From assembly GCF_001949145.1 (NCBI RefSeq), contig NW_019091641.1, positions 136,755 through 200,754 on the forward strand: a stretch of 64,000 nucleotides of DNA, given 5' to 3'. Numbering within the stretch: position 1 is the stretch's first letter; each line of letters opens with the position of its first letter. The position numbers were made by a program, and so were the translations under genes. The notes beneath the pieces are model-generated. The model saw only the letters and a program-made list of their open reading frames with translations, had not been told where the DNA came from and made no database searches. Source of the DNA: Acanthaster planci (Eukaryota > Echinodermata > Asteroidea > Valvatida > Acanthasteridae). Below, piece by piece: positions 46,589 to 57,698 of the stretch.

Positions 46589-46934
46589 TCTCAAGCAAGG
46601 CCGGATGGTTATGAATCAATTAAAAACGATTCTGAAGGACCCTTGTCATATAATGATACATTCTATAATGTAACCTTTCGTTACAAGCCTTGTTATCCTC
46701 GCAGATGACCTTGGTACCCACCTCCTCCTTGATAAGACGATTAAAGCCTCTATACAAAATTGTATATCCCTGTTCAATTATGCTAATTGAGGGTCACATG
46801 GTCAACTCCGATTGAACGTGCTTCACTACTAAGCTACAGGTGATCGCTTGTTTTATACCAGAACTAACCTTACAAAATGTGCTTAATGTATTTTGCATTG
46901 TAGTGTTAAGTTTAATGTTACCGTACATGTATAT

Positions 46935-47019
46935 GGGATGGGATTGGATGGAATGGGATGGGATTGGGTGGGATGGGATGGGACTGGATGGGATGGGACT
47001 GGATGGGATGGGGTGGGTT
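46935..47019. repeat. (TGGGA)n-type degenerate simple repeat
   Basis: About 85 bp of GGGATGGGAT(T)GGATGGGA units with occasional CT insertions. G-rich only on the plus strand. Confidence 0.9.
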
Positions 47020-47673
47020 GTGTTTTGTTGTAACAGTGTTCTTTATGATGAGAGTCGACTGTATACTGACTCAGATGACATTTCTGTTTGTTTACTTGTG
47101 TCCTTTCCAATAAAGTCATGGAGCTCATGGTCCACTGAACACTACGAGAAAGCACATGCACGAGGAAGTAAGCAAAGTGTTTTGATTCTTTCTGTCATTA
47201 TTTAAGCCAATAAACCTTTTTGACTACTTTTAATTACCAACCCGTAGGAAGAATCTCCCTACCACGTTAGCGTGCTTTTTAGCCCTTTGAACGTGAGAAC
47301 GTGACAGAACAACACCTAGACATTTCATCTAACGTCACAGAGTGTGCAGCACCATCCGAATTCCATTTGTGCACATTAATTGCGCCCAAGTTCCCAGAAT
47401 TCTGAACAGTTCTCGGCTCTTGCTGTACGAAACGCAAATGACCATGACACCGCCTGCCTCTTCAGTGAACAGGCAGGGTAGAAAGGAAATGTTTGCTCTG
47501 ATGTGATATGACATCATTTTCAAATACAAATTTGCACAAGGCGTGCTTCATATGTCCTGAAGGGAAGAAAGAGATTCAGGTGCACAGTCATTGATCGCAA
47601 TTAAGGCCAAACACCTTTGATAATCACTTGCTATAAATGAATTACGTATCCGCTTTGTCACTACTGTCAAGTT

Positions 47674-47860
47674 TCATTTGTCAGATGTCGAACTAGGGCA
47701 TGAATCGATGATTTTTTTCGAGGGGGGTGATGACAAGGCTAGCAGATCACAGTCCACGCTGACTTCCGGTCTAGCAGAGAGAGATGTGCGAGTTGCTTTT
47801 ATTTTCGTTTTTACCGAGCTTTAGAACTTCGATTTTCTATGTTATGCAGTGAAACTTTAC
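47674..47860 (+). pseudogene. Decayed copy of the ligand-gene exon 2
   Basis: The stretch matches exon 2 of the ligand gene at 50971 in order. Shared words are TCAGATG at the splice acceptor, AGGGCATGAATC, GTCCACGCTGACTT, CGGTCTAGCAGAGAGAGATG (CGGCCTAGCAGAAAGACACG in the gene) and CTTCGATTT...TATGTT. Several small indels and in-frame stops (for example TGA just after the ATGAAT word) destroy the reading frame. Homology includes the acceptor and some intron, so this is a genomic duplicate rather than a retrocopy. It is closer to the first ligand gene than to the second. Confidence 0.8.
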
Positions 47861-48164
47861 CCACTGACCCTCCCTCAAGACGAGCTCACGTGTAGCAGGT
47901 TGATCCATTATAGTTTCGTTATACTTTTACAATTAGAGCATTCATTATAGACTTTTTACAGTCAGGATGTTCCATGAGAGCACAGAGGAGATTGGAGGAA
48001 ATAATCGTTGAATTTAAACAAAGAGGAAGTTACAAGGACAGTCTAAATTCTTTTTGGGGAAAACGTCAAAGAATGCAGTGGGTTTATTTTCCAATCGGAA
48101 GTGACGCTGGTTGAAAACTGGCTATCTGAAGTAGCAATAACTTTGTACGTGAATTAACCTGTCA

Positions 48165-48419
48165 CTAAATTACGGAAGTGTATTGCTGCCAAAGCGAAAC
48201 AAATTATTTTATCTCGTTTAAACGACTTATTATCTCATTTAAACGAGATATCGCTATCTCGTCATTTCTATTTATAGCACTGTCGTTAAACGACATAGCT
48301 ATCTCGTTTCAACGAGATGACAGGTCGTATGAAATTAAGTCGCTTAAAAATATATTAAAGTCGTTTAAACGAGATGAAATTTTTTTTCATGTTGGCACCA
48401 ATACGCTTCCGTACTAAAT
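48165..48419. mobile_element. MITE with 6-bp target duplication and internal TTTAAA palindromes
   Basis: The element is 48171-48413, 243 bp. Its ends TACGGAAGTGTATTG and CAATACGCTTCCGTA are inverted repeats for about 22 bp with three mismatches. CTAAAT flanks it on both sides (48165-48170 and 48414-48419). The interior carries several copies of ATCTCGTTTAAACGA-type palindromes in both orientations, enough to fold into multiple hairpins. It has no coding potential. Confidence 0.88.
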
Positions 48420-49753
48420 AAAGATAGTTCGTAGACGAAGTGCTCGTGATCCTCAGTTAAGCAGCGGGGATTTTGTGACTGATGTCTCCATAAGATTAAA
48501 ATTTAAGAATAACTGAAAGAACTTCCTCTCCCGGTCATTATTTTGCAATTGCTTATTCGTAACACACATGTAAGCTTATGAAAAAGAAGGAAGGTGGGTC
48601 GTTTCATCCAAAAAATCTACAAGAGATTCCCATGCACCGAACATATCCGTCTCGATAACATTCGAAGGGGATGGACTAGATATTCATTCGTTTTTTGGTT
48701 TTCGGGTTGATTGCATATGAACGGTAATACGAACCTTTTTATCGTTCAGTGCTACCGTTTTTGTGCAAAATCAAAACTGAATACATTGCAATCTTTGTGT
48801 TGTGACGTACACAAAGGACTCTATTTCGCAAGTTCAACCTCGCCTCAAACCTTTTTTCAATGAGACGATTTCATACAAAACATTTAGCTAGAACAACGCA
48901 ATGCGTTGTTATTACCCCAAGTGAAAAATCGAGTATGCATGCACACCGGGCATTGGTGATGGTTTTCTTGTTCACTGAATACCAAACCAATCTCACAGCA
49001 TGAACAATGAATGTGTTTCAATGTAAAGAATCCTGAAGAAGGCGTTGAGTCGGGGGCGCCCTGACAAGTCTAGTACTTCGACCTCTGTTTTTTTTTCCAA
49101 AATAATCACTGTCAAGGTTGGGACGTGCAGGCATCGGTCGTCTGTTCGTCGGACAGATCAGCCAGTAGTCTGGTTGCAAGCCGAATGATACTAACTATTT
49201 AAAGAATCTTTTATTCAGGAAGCCGCCAACAACGAGGAATTGTTCCTGTTTCTGAAAGTATCCCGCAACTGGCCGAAGTCCTCGTGTCCTCGAATTTAAG
49301 TCGCTTCCCTTTACAGATTGCCCATACGCATCAGCATCCCAAAATGTGTCTCGGTTATTCTTGGTATTTCTTTGCATACTACTCTATTTAGCACAACTTT
49401 GCTTCTGTTGAGGGTTCAAAAACTAATTGACAGGTGTGTATGTGCCGCACCTTAAAACAGATGCGTGGGGAAATCCTCTCCACGTTTTCCATCACAATCT
49501 ATTTTCTGGGATGGGCTATACCTGCCATTGTATTTCCCTTGCGGCAGGGAACCATCCTACCCTATATGCCTGCTTCCAATTGTACTTGGCTTTGTTGGGC
49601 AATGAAGCGAGCCATAACCTTTCATTTATAAACGCATGAGTCAGATGAACCAGGTTGGGATTTCGATATTATGCCAGCGCGTAATAAATTCCCACAAATC
49701 AGTAGAGCATTTTGTCAATTTAGTTCAGCTGCAAATAGTGAAGTTGGAGAGGT

Positions 49754-51165
49754 ATGAGAGGTATGGCTGCCTATAGTGTGCCAACGGTTGCAATCATCCT
49801 AATCTATCTCTCAACTACCAGGAGCGCATCGCAGAATCATTGCTGCCCGTCGTGTACTTTACAAGCCATCACCCCTCTGAATGTTGACCAAATACAACAA
49901 ATACGAAGCAACCAAGCGTTGATCCAACAGATCAAGAGCAAGCCGATGCTGGTCTACGACCCGGCATATCAACGGTCGGTTGTCGATCTAACACTGCAGC
50001 AGCAGTTTCAGATAAGGAGGAACATCCCTCACTTGTTCATGAGTGTGGACGACTTCAAGAAGTCCAACGTGACGCGGGGTAGAATAACCGTGCCGGGAGA
50101 AGAGATGCGCAACCGCCGCAAGAGGCAGGCCATCGGAACGCGGGTTTGTCAGCCGGTACCACGGGTGAATCCTTTGATCCTCGCTACCACGGTCGACGGA
50201 GAGGTGGTCGAAATAATCCAGGTATTTTGTCTTACAGTTATATAGGTTGCGTAAGGCCTAGGTAATACTTTACAATCGGGAACGTATGAAGCCAAACCAC
50301 GGTTCACAACCATGCACCATGCATGACATCTAAATGCTCAACCAACCATTAAAACTTCAAGTGTGAAATTAGACTCTTATAACATTTGGGATTTATTTTC
50401 CTTTAAAGAAACCCCCCCTACCCACCATTTCGACCCGGGATTCGAACCCACACCCCATGCATTACAAACCATTATGCTGTAACCGCTGAATACCGCGATG
50501 AACGGCTGCAACGCGAGTCCAGTACACATTGGGCATGCGCAATACAAACACAACCAACATGGTTTGGCTTCATACGTACGGTTTGCATATAATTATATCT
50601 TATCTTTCTCAAAACATAAATTGGCAGCGAGTTTACTGCCAGAGGGTTTCACATTTTAACACAGGGTTCTTCTCTGTGCAACTATTACCAATATTCTTTA
50701 CTCGCTCTTAAGAACCTGCACGTTTTCTGTCCTGGCCGTATGACAGTGGTGAGACAGTGGTCAGTGCCTTTATCTCCTCGTATATTTCTTTGTAAAGACG
50801 CCTCGTTGAAAGTAATGTTCAGAGGGGTGCCGTGTGACCCGTACTTTGCCATGAGACCCAGTTGCGCATCCAGTGGCAAATAAACTTTCTGCTAAAAACC
50901 CCTGATCACTGAATGCAGAGGCATTTGTAAAATAACATTGGCTATGGCCGATGTCAATTCTCTTTCTCAGATGCCAGGTCAGGGCATGAATCAGTGGATT
51001 TTGGAGGAGACGTGTGACAACGCGGCCAGTACACCGCCGTCCACGCTGACTTGCGGCCTAGCAGAAAGACACGTGCCCGCCGCTTTCATTTCCGTTTCAA
51101 CTGAACCTTACATCTTCGATTTGGCTTATGTTGTCGTGCAGAGCTGCGTTTCCCTTCATGGGTGA
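49754..51165 (+). CDS. Secreted neurotrophin/Spaetzle-like cystine-knot ligand precursor, copy 1
   Basis: Two exons, 49754-50221 and 50971-51165 (phase 0, GTATTT donor, TTTCTCAG acceptor), give 220 residues. Residues 5-27 form a signal peptide. A Cys-rich CCPSC (30-34) opens a pro-region with an NVT glycosylation site at 105. RRKR (121-124) is a furin site. The mature part has four cysteines, C132, C171, C184 and C215. VCQPV, ATTVDGEVVEII, QWILEETC and the end VVVQSCVSL line up with the neurotrophin blocks VCDSV, ATDIKGKEV, QYFFETKC and ACVCVLS as I remember them. The neurotrophin cysteines C80 and C110 have no counterpart. The family is inferred; Spaetzle or an IL-17-like two-disulfide knot are alternatives. 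ATG 49763 is an alternative start. A tandem paralogue follows. Confidence 0.85.
50282..50577. mobile_element. Inverted-repeat-bounded element holding a tRNA-like sequence
   Basis: ACGTATGAAGCCAAACCA at 50282-50299 recurs in perfect reverse complement at 50560-50577. Inside, on the minus strand, lies a tRNA-like B-box (50438-50448, GGTTCGAATCC) with an A-box-like TATTCAGCGGT (50492-50482). It sits within the intron of ligand copy 1. It may be a composite of a MITE with a SINE, or a SINE inserted in a fold-back element. Confidence 0.7.
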
Positions 51166-51211
51166 GGGCGTCCCCACCCTGTCCCCCATGATGTCAACAA
51201 GATTGCTGGTG

Positions 51212-51217
51212 AATAAA
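51212..51217 (+). terminator. Poly(A) signal of ligand copy 1
   Basis: AATAAA 46 bases past the stop codon, the first of several in an AATAAATAAGCAAATAAA-like stretch. Confidence 0.6.
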
Positions 51218-53549
51218 TAAGCAAATAAATAAATAAGCATATGAGCAAACAGCACACAGCATATAGTACCTGCATACAAGGACCGTCACACTTTGCACGC
51301 GCCAAAACAAGTAAACGTAACAAAATTAATACCAACGGCCACAAACTGAGAGCGTTTCACGATAGTGCCCCTCCCAGAGTTTGCAACGTGTTGGCCAATT
51401 ACAATGCACGAAATCTGTCGACCCAATATGCGTTTGAAAAGGGCCGACTCTTGGAGGCGCACTATTGCGAATCGCCGGTATTATGCGAAGATGAATGACG
51501 CATAAAATTTATTCTGTACAATTCGTACAAAGGTTGTATGGATTATGGTTTAAATGTAATATAGAGTGCTTTTCGTAGATGTTAAATCAACCAGGATACA
51601 CATGTACATGCATATAGTTAAGAGGCTGCAATGAATTGAATATCCATAAATGATGCCAAAATATTGTAACCCTTGAAATTAAATCTTTGGGTTTCAATTA
51701 ACCTTATTTTAAATTTTTGTTTTGCAATTTACCCCATATTTTGATGCTTTTTTGGTTTTATGCTAACGAAATTTGCATATTCATGAGCAGAACTATGATG
51801 CCATCCAAGGCACTGAATCTCAATGTTGCACTGATTTTTTTAACCACTGTTATGGCAGATTTCATTTTCTTTGGCAATTTATTGCTGTGTATTAACTTAA
51901 GTATATGGCAATAATCCAGCAAAAATCCTTTTCACTGAAATGTTCCCAGATAGCAACTTTGGCGTTCACAATTTGAACATGAAAACATGCAACCTGAATC
52001 ATGTCTTCCTCAGCTGGATAAAAGCGCCCTCACTTGTCCAGAAATGCTTGGTCAATTTTTAATGTTTGAAAAAGTGCACCGTTCAGTTCACGTAACTCAG
52101 AAAAGATGTCAAACAGTTTTAATTCATGGAAGAAGAGTAGAGATACACAAAAAGTGATTTTAAGAAAGTTAATTTCTTGGATCCTTAAACGACACGTGCT
52201 CTTTTTTGTTATTGGATTAAAAGCACACACGAATTGAATTTCTGTACGTGTGGTTTGTTCTTCCAAACAATGATACTGTTAAAAGTACGCATACAAACTA
52301 TGTATTGGACTTGTGTATTGATCTTTTGCCGCCCACACTAGTAAGATTAATCGATTGAATTCTTGAAAATCAACGGTCAAGACTCGGGCAAAAACGATTC
52401 CGTTCCATACCGCAATTTCCATCATCTGAATCACAACTTAATCGATACAAATTTTCAACCTGCGACATTAATGCATATGAAAATTGCTTTACAAATGTTT
52501 GTGAAATTGCTAATTTAACCTACCAAAGCAGTTGTGGCCTATGTGCCCATGACCTGATTAGGGGAACTACCTGTTCATTCTATTGTGTATATGTTTATGC
52601 TACTACCCCTCTGGAAATGCAGCCATAAAGGGTGTAGGGGAAACAATCATTCTTGCATGTTAAACCGAAGAGAAAAATATGAAGACGACGGCTAAAAGCC
52701 GCGTGGGCAGAGAGCAAACAAAGACACTTCTGCCACTCAGCAGTGACGCCGATAACGTGTGAGGGCTGACGTCAAGGGAGGAGTTAGGACAACACGCCAA
52801 CTGCGCATGGCTGCCTCCACGAACCTTACCGAGGAGCATATACCTATTGTAGAAAGATACCCGTGACGCTGGGATTTGGGTTGACTATTTAGCACTGAGA
52901 AATCAATCAAATGGAATAAAAAAGCTTCCTTGTTGGAAATTTAGCGTTGTTATTCTCACAAATCTTTGGATACTAAAAAGGGGAAAGATCATTACAACAA
53001 AACACACAAGCACGGAGTATAGGCCTACATGTTGATCAGAATATTCGTATCGGCTAACAGAATGTTGATTGCACTTGCAATTTGGTGGTGAGGGACGCAT
53101 TAAACATAAAGCAGAGCGTAGTCATTTATCACTTCTTATATGGCTCATTGTGTCCCAAAACACAAATTGTGAAATTCAATATGTAAAGTCTAAAAGTCTA
53201 ATACCTGGACGTCAGTCAGCGAAGCTAAAATAGACCAGCACGGTATTGCCGCTTCAAAAATGCAGTGCACTCCTGTCTCATTAAAATATAAAACTCCAAC
53301 AAACCAAGGTCATAATTTCCACAATAGAGACATATACTTGTACATATTCTCGTTCCATTCAGCTGAAAACATGAAGCCTATTGTTGTGTCCACACGGTTC
53401 GAGCACTTAACCAGTACGCCATGTCGGCCGCCCTAGCAAATGGAATGCATGGGGACCCATACGGTCAATTTGAAGTGCATCAAACCGTGTGTTGGATGCC
53501 AAGTATTAGGGTTTTAATCGCTGTAGCCCCGCGCTAGGGAATTGTTTGG
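51218..53549. other. Intergenic region between the two ligand genes
   Basis: No exon was recognised. A CpG-containing patch at 52680-52860 holds a full CRE palindrome TGACGTCA at 52767-52774 and TGCGCATG just after, which could mark a promoter; it is about 0.75 kb upstream of copy 2. Confidence 0.55.
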
Positions 53550-55047
53550 ATGTTGACGAACATGGGAAGCTGTTTCATGCTGCAAGTAGGCCTACTTGCT
53601 GTCTACTTGCTCTTGCTTGCTGGCGCCGCCTCCCCGAGCTGCTGCCCGACGTGCAATGTTCGATCCATCGACCCAATGAATGCCGACCAAGTAGAGCAAA
53701 TAAGAAGCCACCAAGGGTTGATCCAACAGATCAAGCTCAACCCGCTACTGGCCTACAGCCGAAAACATCAGCGGTCAGTGGTGACTCTTACCCGACAGCA
53801 GCAGAGCCAGATACTAAGAAACTTTCCCGACTTGTTCCTGAGCGAAAGGGACTTCAGAAAGTCCCTGGCAACGCGGGGCCGGATAACCGTGCCGGGACGG
53901 GAGATGTACTCGCGCCGGAAGAGACAGGCGATCGGCACGCGAGTATGCGAGCCTCTCGTGGACTTGGAGCCCTTGAAACTAACCGTGAACCTTGATGGTG
54001 AAGTGGTGGAAATCATACAGGTATGGGCCATCTACTCTACCGATTTGAGAGTCCATATTTTCGTTGAACATGATGCATGCTTTCTAGTCCTCGCATCATG
54101 TCCTTTTCTCATGGACTGACTACAAAAAGGGAAATGCAAAAAATCCTCTTAAAAAAACCTGAAATTTGGACCGATGATTTTCATAAGATAACTGCACTTT
54201 GTAGCACATGAGCATGCAAGCTGTCAGTAGCAGAGACATAAAAAAGCAACGATAAGAAATTGTTGACTTGCAATAAAAATGAAGACCAACTTGACTGTGA
54301 CAATATGAGTCGGTCATTATATTCGTCCAAACAAGCCTGGACGACGCACAGAAACTTAACGTCCACTCGTCTGACGTTTAGGATCAGCGGTCGTTGGGCT
54401 AATTGCTGCAGAGGTACTTGTGGAATCACAATGCAATATACGTTATTTTAAAGCGTGATTTGATATCACGTGATACCGCGACCTGCATCAATGTTAACCT
54501 ATGGCTCGCAAATGAGTTTCTCGTTTAGCAGGGATGTGGGAAATCTCTTTAATGAATGGGTGAGGCTCTGAACCGAAATCAGTTAGATTACTGGAAGTTT
54601 CATTTCTTTTAATAAGACCTTCCTCACTCAAAGAAAAAAACAAAAAAAAAAAAAGATTTGCAACAAGGTGCTAACGCAAGCGGTAGGCCTACCTTAACCA
54701 TTGCTCCTCAGCCAAATCTTCAAATTATCATCAAGTTCGGCAGAAGAATCCACAAGAGTTCGCATTTAAATTTGAGCTTTCGCGCCAAGTATATGAGCCG
54801 ACCATCAGATAGGTAGTTGTGATAATAATCTGAACATCTGTCCTTTCCACAGCTGCCTGGCCAGAGTTTGAATCAGTGGATTTTGGAAGAGACATGTGAC
54901 GACCTGGCCAGCCTACCGCCAACAGCATTAACTTGTGGCCTGGCAGAAAGACATGTACCTGCTGTGTTTGCTACGGTTTCATCCGAGCCCTACATATTTG
55001 ATCATGCCTATGTTGTCGTTCAGAGCTGTGTCACTCTTTATGAGTGA
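53550..55047 (+). CDS. Secreted neurotrophin/Spaetzle-like cystine-knot ligand precursor, copy 2
   Basis: Two exons, 53550-54020 and 54853-55047, give 221 residues in the same structure and splice phase as copy 1. From CCPTC (31-35) to the exon 1 end the two copies align over 127 residues with no gap. Shared blocks are HQRSVV/YQRSVV, TRGRITVPG, RRKRQAIGTRVC and DGEVVEIIQ in exon 1, and NQWILEETCD, LTCGLAERHVPA and VVVQSCV in exon 2. The furin site is RRKR 122-125; mature cysteines are C133, C172, C185 and C216. The pro-region glycosylation site of copy 1 is lost (LATR instead of NVTR). Signal peptide LQVGLLAVYLLLLAGAAS. The start could also be at 53562 or 53577. AATAAA lies at 55151. The family assignment carries the same caution as copy 1. 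Confidence 0.85.
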
Positions 55048-55150
55048 AGAATAAGACTATATAAAAATGGTGCTTCAACGTCATTTTAAAACCGGCAAAT
55101 GACGTCAATCTGCTAAAAAAAGCTTTGGTTTGTTTCGGGTATGTGTCCAA

Positions 55151-55156
55151 AATAAA
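55151..55156 (+). terminator. Poly(A) signal of ligand copy 2
   Basis: AATAAA 104 bases past the stop codon of copy 2. Confidence 0.6.
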
Positions 55157-55659
55157 AGAGACTTTAAAAAGTAACAGTTATAAAAAATAAGTGTCGCTTG
55201 GTGACATTAACATTTACATAAAAGATGGCTTTCATGCAATAAAAACAAACAAAACAAACCGGATGAACTGGGATGTGCAAAGATTTAAAGTCACTCACAA
55301 AATATCGAAACTCTGACGACAGTGTGCGCTTACCATGCCATTGCATGTGCATTTAATCGGATGTTAATTAAGCTTTGGTAAAATTGGTTGTTTCTTGGAA
55401 ATGGTATTCGTTGCCAAGTGCCATGCAACTTACTTTCGCTTCAGATTGTACCGTCGTGCCATGCGGCACGTACCATTTCAATCATTCACGGCACGTTTAA
55501 GACTCCCTTCATTTGCTTATCCAAGAGAAACAAAAACATCAACGGTGGTGCCCTTTGACCCGTGGTTAGTTCATTTTGCGACGAATCTCCTATTCAATGT
55601 GGAGTTCCTTTTAAGTTCGAGCTTTTGACTAGAATGACGGGAGTCAGCTCAACTGCCGC

Positions 55660-55945
55660 GTGGCATAGCTAAGGAGGGAGGAGGGGCCAGCTACCTCCCC
55701 TGTGGGACCTCTTCCCCCCCTCCATCCTGAAAGGAGATCAGCTATGTAGCCTAGGGGGCAGTTGCTTTCCCCTGTGGGAGCTGTTGCTCCCCCTCCCCCC
55801 GAGAAGAGCCTGGCTACATAGCCGGGGTAACTTCCCCCGTAGGAACTCTTGCCTCCACCACAAGAAGAGCCTAGGCTGTCTACGTAGTCGGCAGGGTGTG
55901 CCCCTGTGGGATCTGTTACCCCCCCCTCCGAGAAGAGCATGGCTA
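55660..55945. repeat. Degenerate minisatellite, about 65-75 bp units, four copies
   Basis: Units recur with the pattern TGGCTA(C/T), GCC, then CCCCTGTGGGA, CTGTT and CCCCCTCC, ending GAGAAGAGCC. They start near 55660, 55738, 55810 and 55871. The unit produces a false Gly-rich frame on the minus strand. Confidence 0.8.
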
Positions 55946-57529
55946 CGCCACTGCCGACAGTCCCAAACATCATTCATCTTATATTCTTTAGCCAGAATTT
56001 GCATGGGTATAGAGCACCATATAATACTTACAAGCACAAAGTGTCCAGGTCATTTGGGTTAGTTTGTTTCTTTGTGTTTTTCCTTTTCAATCCTTGAAGG
56101 GTGAATGTGACTTTTTGAAATCATCCGATAAACAGTCTTACCAAAGGTTTAAGTGTTGAAGCTCGCTCACTACAGAACGTGCTGTTGCGTTAAATCATAA
56201 ACGTTGAAAAATTCCATTTATCGAAGAAACCTTATACCGATTTCCAAATTTTGACATAATTCAGAAAGGTTGAATTAACAAAATAGTGCAGGATGGCATA
56301 GCGAGCACTATGTGGGCGAATTGTGTGAGAGAATTTTTCTGACTTATTGCCATGCATACATGCCAGAGAGCTCGTTTGGTGTCTCATTACTCAGTGGCTC
56401 ACACAACTCTCTGATGGTCACATTTTCCCCAAATCAGAACTAACTTTGACTTCTCAGTGCAAGTTGCTCATATTCATGGCGGTTGTGAAATGCTCGCATA
56501 TGGCTTCAAAATGCCCGCACATGGCTTCAAAATGCTCGCATTCACACACGTACTTCGTTCAGTTTTATTTCCCTGTTCGGGGAATCGAATCTTAGCTTTT
56601 CTGTTCGTGTCAAGTCACAACGTTTCTCAGTAATTCACTCTTCTAATTTTTGTTTTAATTCCATATCATTTTTCCAGTAAGAATAACAAAGTCCGGGGGC
56701 CACCGGTTTTTAGCAGGCGGTTGACCGGTAAAATTCCTGCTCATGACCCGCCGGCCTTGTTATTGTTAGCCGTCACCATATGTCGCCGGGCACCGTACGT
56801 CGTTTCTGTCATATTTCTAAACATTTTGACGGAGACGAAACACAGTGAAGGGCGCGGGTTCCCGTCGGTTGAAAGTGAAGTTAAAGTCTCCCCGAACACT
56901 TGCACTGCATGCCACAATCAAATGATTTACAGGTTGCACGTGAATTAAATTCAGCGTACATTTTCTAATATATTTGACAGGAATTTATTAGGTTGTTGAA
57001 CCTGACCACTTTCACTATCTCGCCGATGTTTTTCCCATAAATTTGGCTCGAGAGTTTTCTTCTTCCTAAAGTTCCTGGAGAGGCATACACCTCTTTTTGT
57101 ATTGCAAAGTAGAATACCGTTCCCGGTGAACCTCGTTGCTCACACTGTATGTCTTCTGCCCTCTCCTCCACACTAAGAATAAACGTGACATTATTCCTGG
57201 AACATTTGGCCAATTAGACTTCAGAAAGACGGATGTTGGACAGCGTGACCCCCTGTGTAATGTTTCTCTCTGCAAACGTATCCCTGCAGAGAGACCTTAA
57301 ACCTGTAATGGAACGGATCAGATTATCTGCGGATTGGGCCTAACCCCCAGCATCAATCTTGCCTCCCAGGCTCCTCCTTACAAAACATAACATGTTCTAC
57401 AAGCTTCAGCACGTAATAAACTACAGCAGTAATTTTAATGGTGCAGTAAAGCTATGTCGGTCCTCGAACAAGAAGAACATTCCACACTCATCCACTCTCA
57501 TAAAATGATTCATAAATACGACATTTGAT

Positions 57530-57698
57530 GCACGGTATGTGGCAAAGGGGGACCCCCTCTATTGTGTCTTCTTTTGTGTAGACGGAATGTTTGAAATTCC
57601 TTTCAGATTTTCAAGAGGGATGAAGTAGGCACGATAGCATTAGGGTATATAGATTGCGCATCACGTTAGGGGGGTCCCCCGTTTGCCACATAACGTGC
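57530..57698. mobile_element. Short MITE-like element with about 28-bp terminal inverted repeats
   Basis: GCACGGTATGTGGCAAAG at the left and CTTTGCC-type GTTTGCCACATAACGTGC at the right are inverted repeats with few mismatches, and both continue into a C/G run (GGGGGACCCC). The element is 169 bp and non-coding. No convincing target duplication was seen. Confidence 0.65.

Larger units (their letters stand above)
44317..49753. other. Intergenic region between NOX5 5' end and the ligand genes
   Basis: It should contain the NOX5 promoter and, on the other side, upstream sequence of the ligand cluster. Recognised inside: a TATA box with a short signal-peptide frame (46415-46588), a (TGGGA)n-type repeat (46935-47019), a decayed ligand exon 2 (47674-47860) and a MITE (48171-48413). 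The rest shows no exon signal. Confidence 0.6.

Noticed and set aside
46883-47161. Minus-strand Pro/His/Ser-repeat open frame
   Set aside because: It is a translation of the (TGGGA)n simple repeat.
48205-48380. A CRISPR-like array of palindromic repeats
   Set aside because: The repeats are irregularly spaced and variably oriented, with no uniform spacers, inside an element with terminal inverted repeats and target duplication in an animal genome.
53546-53995. A 149-codon plus-strand open frame overlapping ligand copy 2
   Set aside because: It is out of frame with the paralogue-conserved protein and has no homologue in copy 1; it is a shadow of the real exon.
55644-56062. Gly-rich frames on either strand
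   Set aside because: They are produced by the minisatellite units, not by conserved protein.
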